From Xiphias gladius (lineage: Eukaryota; Chordata; Actinopteri; Istiophoriformes; Xiphiidae), in NCBI RefSeq assembly GCF_016859285.1, contig NC_053401.1:4161-68160 (forward strand): DNA of 64,000 nt. Reading direction: 5' to 3'. Numbering within the stretch: position 1 is the first letter of the stretch; each line of letters begins with the position of its first letter. The translations under genes were made by a program, and so were the position numbers. This document shows, piece after piece, positions 46,300 through 59,086 of this stretch. A model generated the notes under the pieces. That model worked only from the letters and a program-made list of their open reading frames with translations, did no database searches and was not told the DNA's origin.

Positions 46300-49200
46300 A
46301 AGATATCCTAATTTTCCAAACTTTAATTAAACCTTTAAATAAAAAATTTTAAAAAGCTGTGAAGACAAAGAAAGAGTGAAGAAAACGTGAGAAAATCAAA
46401 AATAGGTTTAACTGAAACAGATGAGTTGAAACTGGTTTACAGAGAAAAATTTCCTAGTCACTATTATATGCAGTAAAGAGATAGTGAATATATGCAAAAA
46501 TAATATATAATTTTATGAAAAGCAGGAAAGAGTCTCATTGAGAGGAAAAATCACATTTATAAAGTCACGTTTACACTGTTTTATAAATCTTAATCTATTA
46601 TAAAACTGATGAGCACATACTTCAATGGTTAAGTCGAAATGGAATCAATCACCTGTTTTGCTTATCGATACCTCGGTCTGATCCAGTGCAATGAATTTCA
46701 ACTGTTATGGTGCCTCCTTGTCATATGTCAGGTACTCTAAATATATTGACCCTTCTTATGTTTTTGGGGCAATTTTTGAGAATTAAAAGTGACTCAGAAC
46801 TGAACTGACTATGTACAATCTGTATTGATTAAGGATTTACTGCGTTCTTGCTGACAACCAAACATGTTTGGTGGTTACCTACATTTCTAAAGTTACATGA
46901 AGTTGAATATTGCTACTTACAGTGAAACAGCATTTAACCACTAGTTACCAGTGTTGCCAGGTAGAAGGTGGTTTCTAAATGTTGCTGTTGATTTTTTTAG
47001 GATGTTTCTATAGTTTTAAGGTGTTTGAGGTGGTTGTTGAGGAGTTACTAATCCAGTATCTACATAGGCGGTGTAGTGAAACCTGCAGGTACAGTACTAC
47101 GTGTAGGTCCTTTGTGTTTTGGCAGCTCAACACACAATCATTAGCCAGGTTGTTGTCCAAATGAAGCTCAAAATTTAACAGAATTTTCAGAAAATTGTGA
47201 AAATACTACATGAGTGAAGTCTTCTCTCCCTCCACTGCTGCTGTGTGAATATGATCTGATAAACAATTGGCGGAGCTGATTCTCCAGTCACTGCCATTAA
47301 ACCACCACAGAAGAGGACACAGCAAGATGAGGTCAAGCTCAAATGATGGAAAACCATGTGGAGAACATGATGGAAATCTGACATTTCTGTTGGTTTCATG
47401 TGTTAATGTGAGGAAGGTTCCAGTCTCCTCATCGCTCCACACAGACCCGATGGTTTCCTCTCTCCATGCTTCTTGTACGTCAAAGTTTATTCACTCAGTA
47501 TGTTTCACTTGGCTTTTATCCACACAGTTACTATTACATTGAGCACAAACTTAACATTTTTTTTTAATCTTTTCAGTTTTTTATTCCAAAATTTTGCTGT
47601 TTACATTCAGGTTTTGTAAATGCAACTTGAAGCTGCACATAAAAAAAGATGGATGGAAAGTGAAAGAATGAGCTTCAGGTTGTGTTTATGTGTGTATAGC
47701 ACGAGCAAAACATGAGCTGTTGATCAGTCTGTGTTGACAGCTGGACTGTCTAAAATAGAAGTATAGCTGTTCACCGTACCGTAAAAGTCTGTCTCCTCTG
47801 TCCAACCCAACCCTGAGCTGCTTCCTGTTTATCTTTAGTTTTTAGTCTCTCAGTGTAAAACTCTGTCGTCTCCCAGTTTAAGCTTCTAAAATCTGTCTTC
47901 TCTCTGTTTTAACATCAGCACTCATACCTCTCTGTTTGATTAAAGAAGCGTCAGTTTGTCGAGAGGAAACATTAAGAGTCTGTGTGTTGATGTCAGTGTC
48001 CTTACAAACAGTTCCTGATTTCACCTTCATTAACTCTGTTTCCAGACTCCATTTAAAAAAACATGATTCTGTTACTGTTGTTTTCTGTTAATTCTATTCT
48101 GTTACAATGGAAAGAGGAAACTGAACTTGGGAAAATTGAACAAATTAAGAACTAAAATAAAATAGTGAAATTAATATGAACCTAAACTGAATTAAATGTT
48201 TTAAATAAAATAAAATCCTCAGTTTTCCGAATGGAGTTATGAACACACGTTTATTACCTGTCTCAACTGGAGGAAAACTCTGAGGTATGAATGTTAACCT
48301 CCAGACGTGTTCATAAGGTTTCCGAGTGATATGAAGCCAACTTCCTGTCTCTTGTTTGATGTAAACAGTTTCATTAAAGTGATGCTGCAGAGGTTAGAGG
48401 TCACTGAACAGACATCAGCTTTATTAAATCTATTGTCAGTGACTCATCTCACTTTATATCCTCCTGGACTCATGTTAATAGAAGCATCAGCTCCATAATA
48501 CTGTAATACTGTAGGGAACAAAAGGCGTTACTGAAGTATAAATTTTATTTGGATGTTTAGAATTGAATTTCTATTTCTCCTATTATTCCTGAGAGAAAAA
48601 ACAACAACATAAGCAAAAAAATAATAAATAAATAAATGTATATGTGACTTCATCTGTCTTGTGGCAGGTGGCTTGGACAGAACATCATTTGTACGTCACT
48701 TTGGACAAACACATTTACCGAATAAATAAATGTAAATGTAACATTTTTTACGATAATGAAAAATGTAAGTGGGTGGTATTACCTGCATTTCCTAAAAATA
48801 TTTTTAATTATATTGTAATTTTCATCGCAACAAGTTTGCAAACGGAATAGAGAATATTAATCTTCAAAGCCAACAAATAAGTGTAAAAAGTATGGTATTT
48901 CCTTCTGAATTATATATTGAGGAAAAGAAGAACGTCTCCTAAAATGTAAATACTGAAGTAAAGAGTCCGATTACTAAATTTACTTTTACAGAATAACACA
49001 TTCTGCTCTGGTTTTATCCAACAAAAACTAATTTCTTTAATCTGTTTATTAATTTTTCTTTTTAATGACAGAGACTGTGATGTTTCAGCTACATTCATCA
49101 CATTTACCTTCACTTCATAGATAAAAATACTACAAACAAGATTCTTCACCACAGTATTTCTATTTGTCACAACTCCAACACAAACTCTCATGGAAACATT

Positions 49201-49757
49201 CTGAGATGTTTTGTTTTCCATATCTGTCTTTTCTTTAGACAAAGTTCATGCTGTCTGCTTTAGTCACAAAAAAATTAATCAACACTTTTCTGTAAAAACA
49301 AATAAGATCTGAAAAACAAGTCCACACAGATCTGTAGAACCTGCACCTTTAAAAACAATATCACCATGAAAATACTCTATCAAAGAACATTTATAATTCT
49401 GCACATGTTCACACATTTTATGCCTCTGGGCTGTGATATGGACAGTAATATGACTACTGCTGCTTTATTATTAACTGAAACACGATTACAACCTTCGAAA
49501 TGGGAGCCTGAGACGTGATGAAACCTTCAAAATAAGAGACAGTCCAGTTGCTTTAAACTAAGGCTTTGGTCAGAAACTGTCTTCCTCCATTTGGTGACTA
49601 ACAGTTTACAGGACAAGTCTTTGAGTGTTTCGAGAGTTTTCAAAGAAACATTCCACTCTGAGAGTCTGAGGACATCTGAGGCTCAATCTGCGGACATTCT
49701 GCAGACAGTCTGAGGACAGTCTAAGGACCTATGAGACACTTTTCAGCAATTCTAGTT
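46300..49757. other. Intergenic, downstream of drd4
   Basis: About 3.4 kb of AT-rich DNA with no supported gene. Short frames at 47187-47542 overlap on both strands and look like chance. A GAGGACAGTCT-like near-repeat at 49640-49735 lies just after the drd4 stop and is probably within its 3' UTR. Confidence 0.5.
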
Positions 49758-52700
49758 TCATGTCCGACAACAGAGCAGCTTGTGAAAGACATTCCTGAAC
49801 TCTGCGTTGAAGGCGGTGTAGATGATCGGGTTGATGGCGCTGTTGACGTAGCCAAGCCACGTTACCACGGAGATGAGGGTGGGGCCGATGTCGCATGACT
49901 GACACAACACCTTGGTGACGTGAACGACAAAGAAAGGTGTCCAACAGGCCAGAAACACACCTGAGACACAAATAGACAGAGACAGTTAGAGGATTATTCT
50001 TCTGCAACATCTCTATATTTCACTGAGGGTTTGTCTCAGAAGTAATAAATATAACTTAACTATATAGATTTTGGAGATTTTTTAACGAGATTTTAGAGAT
50101 ATCTGAAGAACATTAAAGCAAGACATTAATCAAATTGGAGAGGAAAGTGTGCATACGAAACTGTATCATCTGCATAGAAATGTATATTATTAGTCTGTGT
50201 TGGAGTAATAATTAGAGCTTTAACAATTAACATAAACATAACTGAACAGGCAAGTGAATAAATAAATATGAAAACTTCAAATATTAATATAAAGTCTTGA
50301 TTAAAGCTCTGTTCCTCTTAACTGTATGACAGTTTCACCTATATTATATTATTTATTTATCCATGCATGTTCTGTATTTTCTGGGTCTGAAGTTTCTTTG
50401 AAGCTTGAGTAGATGAGTTAAATACCAAAATCAAAAGAAAATTAGACTTCTGTATTTAAAGAGTTCAAATTAAATCCGTTAAAAAAATACCAGTCTTACA
50501 GGCAGAAAGTTTTTACAGTTTTACTCGAGTGTGAATATGAATGTTGGAGTCTAAATGGTGTCTCTCTGGTTTGAAGCTGCTGCTGAGACAGTAAATTGGT
50601 TTCCAAGGAGATAGATAGAACCAGTTTCTATTTTTACTGAGACGATCACAGCTTTACTCTGTTTCACAGTTAAACATGAAAAACAGTTTGTGAGATAACA
50701 AAGGTCCAGCTGAGAGAGAAGATAATCTCTTATTTAACTGGAATTAATACATCAGATACAGTGGAGTTTGTTCTCAGTCCAGAGCTCAACGCATCTCCTG
50801 CTGAGACATCATTTATATTTGTCATAGTATACAGTGATATTCTTAACATTAAGTCATTTTCATTAACACTGGTTTGTGTTCTGATTTGGTACTAAAGGAT
50901 GCCTAACAGTCATGTTTTTTGCTTTAATTTGAATCCAAATGATCATTTATACAGTTTGGAAAAAATGTTAACAATAATATTTGCCCATTTGAGGATGTTT
51001 TACATAAGAGAACAACAGAAAATAAACTAGGTTTCAATGCAGCCATGGCAAAATAACAGCAACGCTGATATGAACACTGAAATACTCAAGGAATAGTTTC
51101 AGCATTTTGGGAAACTGGTCTTTATGTTCTCTTTGTGAGAGCGGGATGTTCCGGGCAAGTCCATTTTATTTATATCACCATTATCACAGAATCAAAAATG
51201 TGCCTCAAATGATTTTATGATCCGAACATCAATTTTAAACCTTTTGTTTTTAAAAAAAAACAAAACAAAACAAAACAAAAAAAACTGTCAGTGTTATAGG
51301 GATCTGATGATAAATCAGTGGAAAACTGCTTTAAGGCACCAACCATGAACCAAATCGTCCATGGTCCAAGTCCTGCTGGTGGTCTTTGTTTGTTTGTTTA
51401 TACTCCCACTCAGTCCCTAGTTATCTTGTTCTGTCTCAGACCTGGTTCTGGATGTGGTTTTGGTACTCACCAACAACGACCGGCAGGACCTTCATGGCTT
51501 TGCGCTCCCTCCCGCTGACTCTGCTGCTCTTGCTGTTTCTTCGTCCTCTCTTTGCAGCAGGGCTGATCTTCATCAGTCCGTTCTCTCTGTTGAGTCCCTC
51601 CCTCCTCTCTGTGGCCTCTCCGTCCGACACGCTGTCCATCTGCATTGTCATCGGGTCGCTTTCTGCCATCACCACTGCCCTGTCCTGATGCTCCTCCATC
51701 ACTGGGGTCATCGAAGGCATCATCGTAGAGACAGTAGAAGGGGAGGTGGGGCTGAGGCCAGTCGGCGTGGCGTACACCACCTTCTCTAGTCCTCCGGTCG
51801 TTGTGGCTTTAGCTCGCTGTAGAGCTGAGCCAAGACGTAAAGAGAGAGCTGGACGACCGGCACGATCCGCCGGAGATCGACTTCGACCGCTCCACCGCCG
51901 CAGTCCTCGAAACATCCAATAATACAAGAAGAGCATGACGGGACAAGGCACAAAGAAAGAGCAGACCGACGAGTACACCACAAAACGGTCGTCCTCCAAT
52001 TTGCACACTCTTGGATCGCGACCTGGCACCTGGTTCAGACCGAAGATGACCGGAGTGGCCACGCCCAGAGACAGGACCCAGGTAGCTGTGATAAGGGCCA
52101 GCTGACGGACACTGAACTGGTTCCTGTTGTACTTCAGAGGAACCACCACAGCAATGTACCTGTAATAAGCCAGGGACAGGTGAGACCACCTCCACCATGT
52201 ACTGGTAATAAACCAGAAAGAGTCATTTTCAAATCAAGCCACAGCAGTGACTTAAACAGTGACACATTCAGCCCATTGACAGCAACTGTTGAAAAATCAG
52301 TAAAACTGGTAAAAAAAAAAAAAAAAACTGTAGAGAAGAGCAGTGACCAGTTGGTCTTCAGAGCATCTGTATCAAATGTGCTTTATGGCCAAGTGTTTTA
52401 CTTTGTTGCTCGTTAAATAGCTAGATGTACCAGATGTACTGATCCAGCTGCTGAGCATGTGATGGCTGTCTGATAGCTCCAGTTTGTGTATGAACATACA
52501 TACATATTCACGTATGAACATCATATTTAGTGTCATAATTTAGCATGAGTTTTCTGAAAAATAAATGCTTGGTGATCAGTGTAAAACCCAAAAGGTTGTT
52601 TAACAGTTTGTCTTTTCCTATAATTTTACATTTATATGCCAATTAACTTGTTTATATAATTTTTCTTGAGTCACACAAAACAAGCAGAGCATTTGTCATT

Positions 52701-54272
52701 TATGACTAAAGGGATAATCACTTTTTTTCTGAAAAAAGGCCAAATATTTATTTTTGAGAAAAACCCATAGTCTGTGACTCATGTGATGGTAATAAATACA
52801 GTGATGTGAAGGTCTGAATCTGAATGAAGGTTTCATTACTTTTCCTCAACACTTTGAAAGCTATCAGTCGCCCCCATTAACAGCTGCCATCCTTAAAGAA
52901 AACTGGATATAATCATCTGTTATCTCACTGACAAGGTGTTAACAGTATTATAACTGCCCTTTAAATATTCAGAGATTTTACATCACTCTGTAAAGATAAA
53001 CCATACTGCTGAAAGAAGATTAAAAACACATTTAATGAGTAATTTGCTTTTAATAGATTGTTCAGTAAGATTCATTAAATTCTCTTTAATAATAACCTTT
53101 ACTGTAAGAAAGAGCACCATCACGTAATAGTGATTTTTTTGAGGAAAAAAGTATTCAGAGACTAATGGCACATTCAGGTCAAACTTGAAAATCTTAATTA
53201 GCTCTGCTGTCAGTGTGCTTGCCATTTAAAGCTATTTGTTGTATAATGGAGGTCATCGAGCTATGAGAGGGACTCGAATGATAATTTATATACATGTTGA
53301 GGATATCTCAGATTATCTTTATTTCTGTCCTGTTGCGTGTGAATTCATCTACAGTGACTCTAAATTAAGTCTCTAATTAGATTTTAGATTTAACACTTAA
53401 GACATGTTGATGTCGAAGACAGAGACAGACATTTTGGACAGGTAGGCTCACCGGTCTACACTGATAGCACACAGGTTGAGGATAGAGGCAGTGCACAGCA
53501 TCACATCCATGGTCATCAGACCGTCACAGATGGAGGTGCTCAACGTCCAGATGCCCCCCAGAAACTAAACAGTACACAGACACACAAAACGATAAATTGT
53601 CCTACCTGTCTGAAGGTGTCCTCACAATAAAGGTGTTAATCGGTATCTGTCCTCATAAAGCACCCTGTCTTCATTGATCTCATTGTACATGGAGAGCAGC
53701 CAAAATGTCTAAAATGTCATTCTCCAAACTGTCCTCAGTATGCCAATGTAACCTCATGCATGTCCTTGCAAACACAGACATCCTCATTAACCTCAGAGTA
53801 GACGTAAAGCTGAGAAAACGTCCCCATGTTCTAAAAATGTCCTCAGTATGCAGATATAAACTTGTATCCATCCTCAAAACCCCCACTGTCCTAACTGATC
53901 TCAGAGCAGCCAAACAGTTCGCACTTTCTTTCACTTTCTCAAGTGGGTCTAATGTTCTATCAGTCCTCAGCACTTTCTAAACATGTCCTGACTATGCTGT
54001 ATAAAGGTGATCTGGTCCTCATAAACACTAACCTCAGAGTATACGTATAGCGGCAGTACTAGCACTGCCAGCAGCAGGTCGGCCACTGCCAGACTGATGA
54101 TGAAGTAGTTGGTGGCAGTTTTCAGGGAGCGCTCAGTGAGCACGCTCAGACACACCAGGACGTTCCCCAGGATGATGACCAGGATTAGGGGGATGCCAAG
54201 GATCAGGGCCAGGTAGTTGTAGTCCTTCAGGTGCATCTCATCTGGAGGGTTTCCAGGTGTCACATTGTCCAT
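49758..54272 (-). CDS. drd4: D4-type dopamine receptor, complete, 4 coding exons, 414 aa
   Basis: Exons in transcript order are 54033-54272, 53452-53564, 51471-52159 and 49758-49960; phases join to 1245 nt. The product is a Gi/o-coupled aminergic GPCR. Visible determinants: N-glycosylation sequon NVT at residue 3; helix 2 [10 protein letters not shown] with the sodium-site Asp; helix 3 [10 protein letters not shown] with the amine-binding Asp; DRY (ISVDRY); helix 5 YSSVCSF with agonist-contact serines; CWTPFF in helix 6; NPIIY in helix 7; C-terminal LLCCRT with palmitoylation-type cysteines. [25 protein letters not shown] and [20 protein letters not shown] match D4 rather than D2/D3. The third intracellular loop lacks the proline-rich 16-residue repeats of human DRD4. 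The start was set at the ATG at 54270-54272; the open frame continues upstream only through a TTG. Which teleost drd4 co-ortholog this is cannot be decided here. Confidence 0.93.
51250..51285. repeat. A-rich (CAAAA)n run
   Basis: Short pentanucleotide run in drd4 intron 3. Confidence 0.85.
52186..52220 (-). repeat. Intron copy of the drd4 exon 3 acceptor junction
   Basis: Plus-strand CCACCTCCACCATGTACTGG, then TAATAAACCAGAAAG, repeats 52143-52176 (CCACCACAGCAATGTACCTG, then TAATAAGCCAGGGA), which holds the first coding bases of exon 3 and its acceptor. The offset is 43 bases. Confidence 0.7.
53600..54032 (-). repeat. drd4 intron 1 made of diverged copies of the exon 1 donor segment
   Basis: The plus-strand exon-edge block CCTCATAAACACTAACCTC, then AGAGTATACGTATAGC (54017-54051), recurs at 53782-53810 as CCTCATTAACCTCAGAGTAG, then ACGTAAAGC. 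More weakly it recurs at about 53895-53912 (CTGATCTCAGAGCAGCC) and about 53675-53702 (TTGATCTCATTG, GAGAGCAGCC). TGTCCTCAGTATGC flanks the copies. Spacing is roughly 110 bases. Confidence 0.6.
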
Positions 54273-54322
54273 GATCCAGGCCCTGAAAACCGCTGCTGGG
54301 CTGCACTCAACATCTGGAACAT
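54260..54322 (-). other. Possible overlapping upstream ORF of drd4
   Basis: An ATG at 54320-54322 opens a 20-codon frame ([20 protein letters not shown]) that stops at 54260-54262, overlapping the main drd4 ATG in another frame. An acceptor-like TGTGCCCAG lies immediately before this ATG. It matters only if the transcript includes it, which cannot be seen here. Confidence 0.3.
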
Positions 54323-54399
54323 CTGGGCACAACAGAGTTCAATCTCAGTGTGTTTACTGTGTTTAATAGATTCAGAGTGTTTTTGATGTGTACCAGTCT

Positions 54400-57300
54400 C
54401 ACCTTGCTGTTACCTGTCCCGAGTGTTGGCTCAGTTCTCTGTGTGTATCGTCCTCAGTAGTTTGACAGCAGACTGAGTTTGTGTTGTGATTTTTCTCTTT
54501 ACTCATCATGAGCAGGTCTGAAGGTTGTTGTTTTCTTCCGTCTGATCTAAATAATAAACTGGAAACTGTAGTTTATTTTGACATTCCCACATACACTGCC
54601 TCAAATACTCTCTACAGCACCACATGTGGATTAATCCACGGCTGAAAATATTCCAGAACAAATGAACTATTTCTTCCTGTTGGTTGAATTAAAAGTGCAG
54701 TCACCAGCTGTTTGAGGAAATTACTGAGCCTTTTTAAAAGTGAAACTATATATTTGTGGGTGATTTTAAAGATTCGGATCCCGCAGGTTACAGTCCAAAC
54801 ATCTGTAAAGTGAACTGGAAACTTTAACTTGCCTGTTGGAATGTGTAAATATAAGCAAATGTAGTTTTGGTTAATATAGTTTATCAGGATTTTGTAAATC
54901 AGTTGGCTCTGAATGTCTGGAACTAATTGATCATAGAAACAGACAGAGAGGACATAGATTCTCCTGCTTGAGTTGTTTGAGAAGTTTCTGTGGATGTTGT
55001 AATAACTTTTAGCCCTGGTCAGTCCTCCACCTTGGTCCAGACTGAAACATCTCAACAACTCTTGAATAGATGGTGATTAAATTTGGTTCAGACATTCATG
55101 TTTCCCTCAGCCTGAATTGTAATATCTTTGGTGATAATATCAGACAGACGTGAAGTGAATTTTCATCTTGCATCATTCACAAACATTCAATTACTGGATA
55201 GTTTGTGTTTATTCCTCTCACACAGCCAGTGTGCCAACTGTACAAACATTAGCTGTAAGCTTCAACTCCAACTTTGTCATTACTATCCCAGAGGAAACCA
55301 CATTAACACACAGATCACAGGCAAACACCGATGACAATGACCAGCAATAGGCAATAGTCAAGGACATATAAACAATAAAATATACAGTATATGTAAATAG
55401 ATAAAAAAATAAAATATATTTTATATAAATTAAATAAAATGAGATACCAATAAAAATAACAGCAGCAGATCAAGCCAAAAGTAGAAACTCTACCACCATC
55501 CTGTCCATAACAAGTGAAAGATAAGATCAAGACCCAAGCCAAATGTAGAGTTTTCAATAAAGGTCATGTGTGACAGCCTCTATTACATGAAGACATTCAG
55601 TCTTCCAAAAGCTGCAGGAATAAAAGTGTAAAGTGCTATGTCAGCTTCCTGTAGCAGTGTCCTGAAGGACGGCGGTCAAACTCTTTATGAAGTGACTTAG
55701 ACACTTAAAAACTTCAGCTCTGGCTAGCAACAGTCACATCGACTGTTTGTGTGTTTGTGTTTGTGTTGAACTTGGCCTCTGACTAATCTCCAGTCAGCAA
55801 AAACCCTATTTCTCTCTGATATTTCTGTCCAGTCTCTCTCCTTTTTCCTCTTCTTATGTTTATGAAACAGAATCATAAAAAGTCAGGATACGCACAAATC
55901 TTTCACTCAAATTGAAACATCTCCATTTCGCACAGAAGTGTCTTCATTTTAGTCTTTGACTCTGTGTGTAATTGTAATTGTTCCGCCTCTAAAATTCTTA
56001 TTCTGTCTAAACACACAGTCACAGAAACAAGATATAACACTGCCACATTCATCTCTTAACAACAATCACAACATGATAAACCTCTTTGTTATACTGTTGT
56101 TTACCAAGGACCTGTACTCTGACACCAGACTCTGGCCAGTTTGTAAATGTACACTACCACTGCCGTGCATCAAATATAAACTTTTATCATCCTAATGTTG
56201 TGTATTGTTAACAATGAGCACTACAGTGTCAGCGCTGCTAGCCTGCTTGCAAACTCTTAATCCTCCAGCAGAAGATTTTTAAGTGTTAGTGACATCAATC
56301 ATTCAAATGTGTCATCAAAAAGATACTTTATATTATCAAATAGCTCATCTACACCAACTCCAACAGTTCCCGGAACAGTACATTCGTTTTTTTACATGTA
56401 AGTCTCTATGTTGGGAAGTTATTAACTAAATAGCAGAGAGATAAAATCGAAGAATCAATCAATGCAGTTTCAGGATTTCTGAAACAGTTTGTCTGTACTG
56501 CTGTCTGTGCTGGTTCTGGATATACTGACGGTGTAACAGGATGGGGTTGTTCTGGTTTGAACAGATGGAAGCTTTAATATCACTGATGTTTCTGTGTTAA
56601 TCTTTTTTTCCACTGGATAAACTTGTCACTGCTGGAGGGTTTTTGTAACTGACACGAATGCAGACAAAACCCAGCTGCTGATCTCTGATGGAGGAAACTG
56701 CAAAGTATTAATCTGCAGGAGGTGATTCTTAATGGTTAGATTCAGGATAACGAGTTACAAAATAAAACCAGGATGGAGGTAGAAGCGGTTTCTCGTCTGT
56801 CACAGCAGTCATATTTTCTCAGTAGCTGCAGTGTTTCTGATGATAAATGGCTCACTCACAATGATTGTAGTCAACCGTCAGCTCAGTCACAAATAACATA
56901 ACAAAGACATTCTGATGTCGTGTTTCTGTTTGTGATTCATGCTGCGCCCGCTGCTCTCTTATTTTGGCGGTTATATACGGAAGTGGAACAGGTTGTATTA
57001 AATGTCAGCGGTATTGTTTGGTGAAGTGTCTCCTCTCAGAGTGAATCAGATCACAGAGCTGCTCTCATCCTGTGACGCTGCTCTCCAACAGCTAAACCGT
57101 TACCATGACACCTAGAGACTATGATGAGGACCACCACACAAAAATACACACACACTACTTTAACATATGTACACAACCTGATTTAAAATATACACAATCT
57201 ACCATTACCATGATGCCTATAGGTGGTAATGAACAGCACATATACAGTGAAACACACCAAAATATCCACACCCTGTTGTCTAGAGTTTGTTTTGCTCATT

Positions 57301-58680
57301 AACAGAGGAAGAGTGGGACCTGAGAACTTATCTCTGTGTTTTGATTTAACCTGAAGCTCATTGTGATGCTCGTTAGAAACACTCGATCAATAATAACCAG
57401 AGTTCCACTCATGTCATGTTTTATACTGATGTCAGTTGTTTGTTCAAGAAGCAACAGTATATCAGTTGTCTGACCGATGTGCTGAGAGATCTGAAGGTGA
57501 ACACAGATGATGACCAGGCCTGAAAGCCCTGCCTGCAGCTGGATGTTTCTAACAACACAAACGAACTAAATAACTACCATTACGCCGATGATCCGTTGAG
57601 CTCATCACCTCCTGCGGCTCTGCAGCTTCAACTCATCAGATTCTCATCAGCTCACTTTTAGAGCTGACGTTTCTACATCAGCTGTCAACCGGCAGCTTCT
57701 CATCAACGGGATGTCTCGTTTCATGTGTAGACTGCAGAGTGACTGAGTTCCTCTTCATGGAGTCATCAGGCAGCCGAGACCATGCTGGGAGACATTCACC
57801 ATGAAGTCAGAGAGGTAAAAATAAAACAAGAGGTCAGAGTGGAGGGTTTTTTTTTATCAGAGAGGATGGATGGAGGTTCTTCTGACTGTTGTTCCAGATA
57901 AAGGCTGTGCGTTCAGTTTGTGTTTCAGCTGTCAGTCTGAGTAATGGGTTGATAGCAAGCACTCTAATTCATTACAGCAGGAGGTCTCTCTAACAAACAC
58001 ACAGTAAACTTCAGAGCTGCCATCACAATTATAATTGTAGTATAAAAACACAATTTCTCGGGGACCGACGTAATAACTGGTGTGTTTGTAATCTCGCTGG
58101 ACTGGCCAGGTGTGTCCCCTGCCACCAGTTCAGTTTGACATTTTGAACAGAATCTCTTTATTTGGATCGGATTTTTGGTCTGGTGACCTCAGGACTGCAT
58201 CTCTGCTTTATGATATTTTATCTTCATTTATATTTTGAAAACAGTTTGTTTTTTGTCCACATTTGCCGCATAAGTAGGTTTGTGAGGTTTTAGTGTCTTC
58301 AGCGCACATGTAAATTCTGGGTATTTATCATTTGAATTAAAGTCCTTCAAAACTCCAATTCACAACATCTTCAGTGTCATTCTGACTAGTCAAAATTTTA
58401 ATGAAATGTCTTATTAATTCAGAACTTTAAAGATATATGAATGATCTTTTTTGACATCTTTTGGGTGTCTATCTTTATTACGCAGTTTCTTATTTGTCAA
58501 CTTTTGCCACACAGTTGTCCTATGGGTCCACTTTATGTGTTAGTGCTTCCCCTAAAGATAATCCGTGTCTTTATTAAATCAGAGCTGCTTCCAGACAGAA
58601 GTAAACCTGTAATCTGAAGAGGAGAGACCTCATATTTACTGATCTGACATCTGCCTTCCTCCGCTGATTCATCGAACTGC
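54400..58680. other. Intergenic, upstream of drd4
   Basis: No supported gene. A donor-like GGGACAG|GTAACA on the minus strand near 54412 could end a drd4 5' UTR exon. Part of a common fish repeat lies at 55045-55145. The rest is AT-rich with no feature that I can name. Confidence 0.45.
55045..55145 (+). repeat. Fragment of a common fish interspersed repeat
   Basis: TCTCAACAACTCTTGAATAG, then GTGATTAAATTTGGTTCAGA, CATTCATG and AATATCTTTGGTGAT, matches a widely dispersed teleost repeat. Likely the same family as 25474-25560. Confidence 0.5.
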
Positions 58681-58725
58681 AGATGGAAAACATGGAGGTA
58701 AACAGGCACATTCAGACAGGTGCTG

Positions 58726-59055
58726 CAGTGATGATAATGGTGATGGAGATGATGATGAAGATCGTGGTGATGACAATGATGATGATGATTGTGATAATGA
58801 CGACGACGATGATGATGATGATGATGATGATGGTAATGAATGTGACAATGATGATGGTGGTGGTGGTGGTAATGACAACGACGATGATGATGGTGGTCTT
58901 GATGATGATGATAATGATGGTGGTAATAACGATGACAATGATGACGATGAAAATGATGATGGCAGTCAGGACGATGAAGGCAATAATGATTATGATAGTG
59001 GTGGTAATGACGATGATGAAGATGATGATGATGATGATGATGATAGTGGTGGTGG

Positions 59056-59086
<31 letters not shown>

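Noticed and set aside
31000-49750. Secretin gene expected between CDHR5 and DRD4 by analogy with human 11p15.5
   Set aside because: No secretin-like peptide was recognised in any frame by eye; a short split gene could still have been missed.
51454-51789. Plus-strand frames opposite drd4 exon 3
   Set aside because: Antisense shadows of a strongly supported GPCR exon.
54273-54332. N-terminal extension of drd4 to 54332
   Set aside because: It would begin at TTG, not ATG. The first in-frame ATG with a D4-like N-terminus is at 54270-54272.
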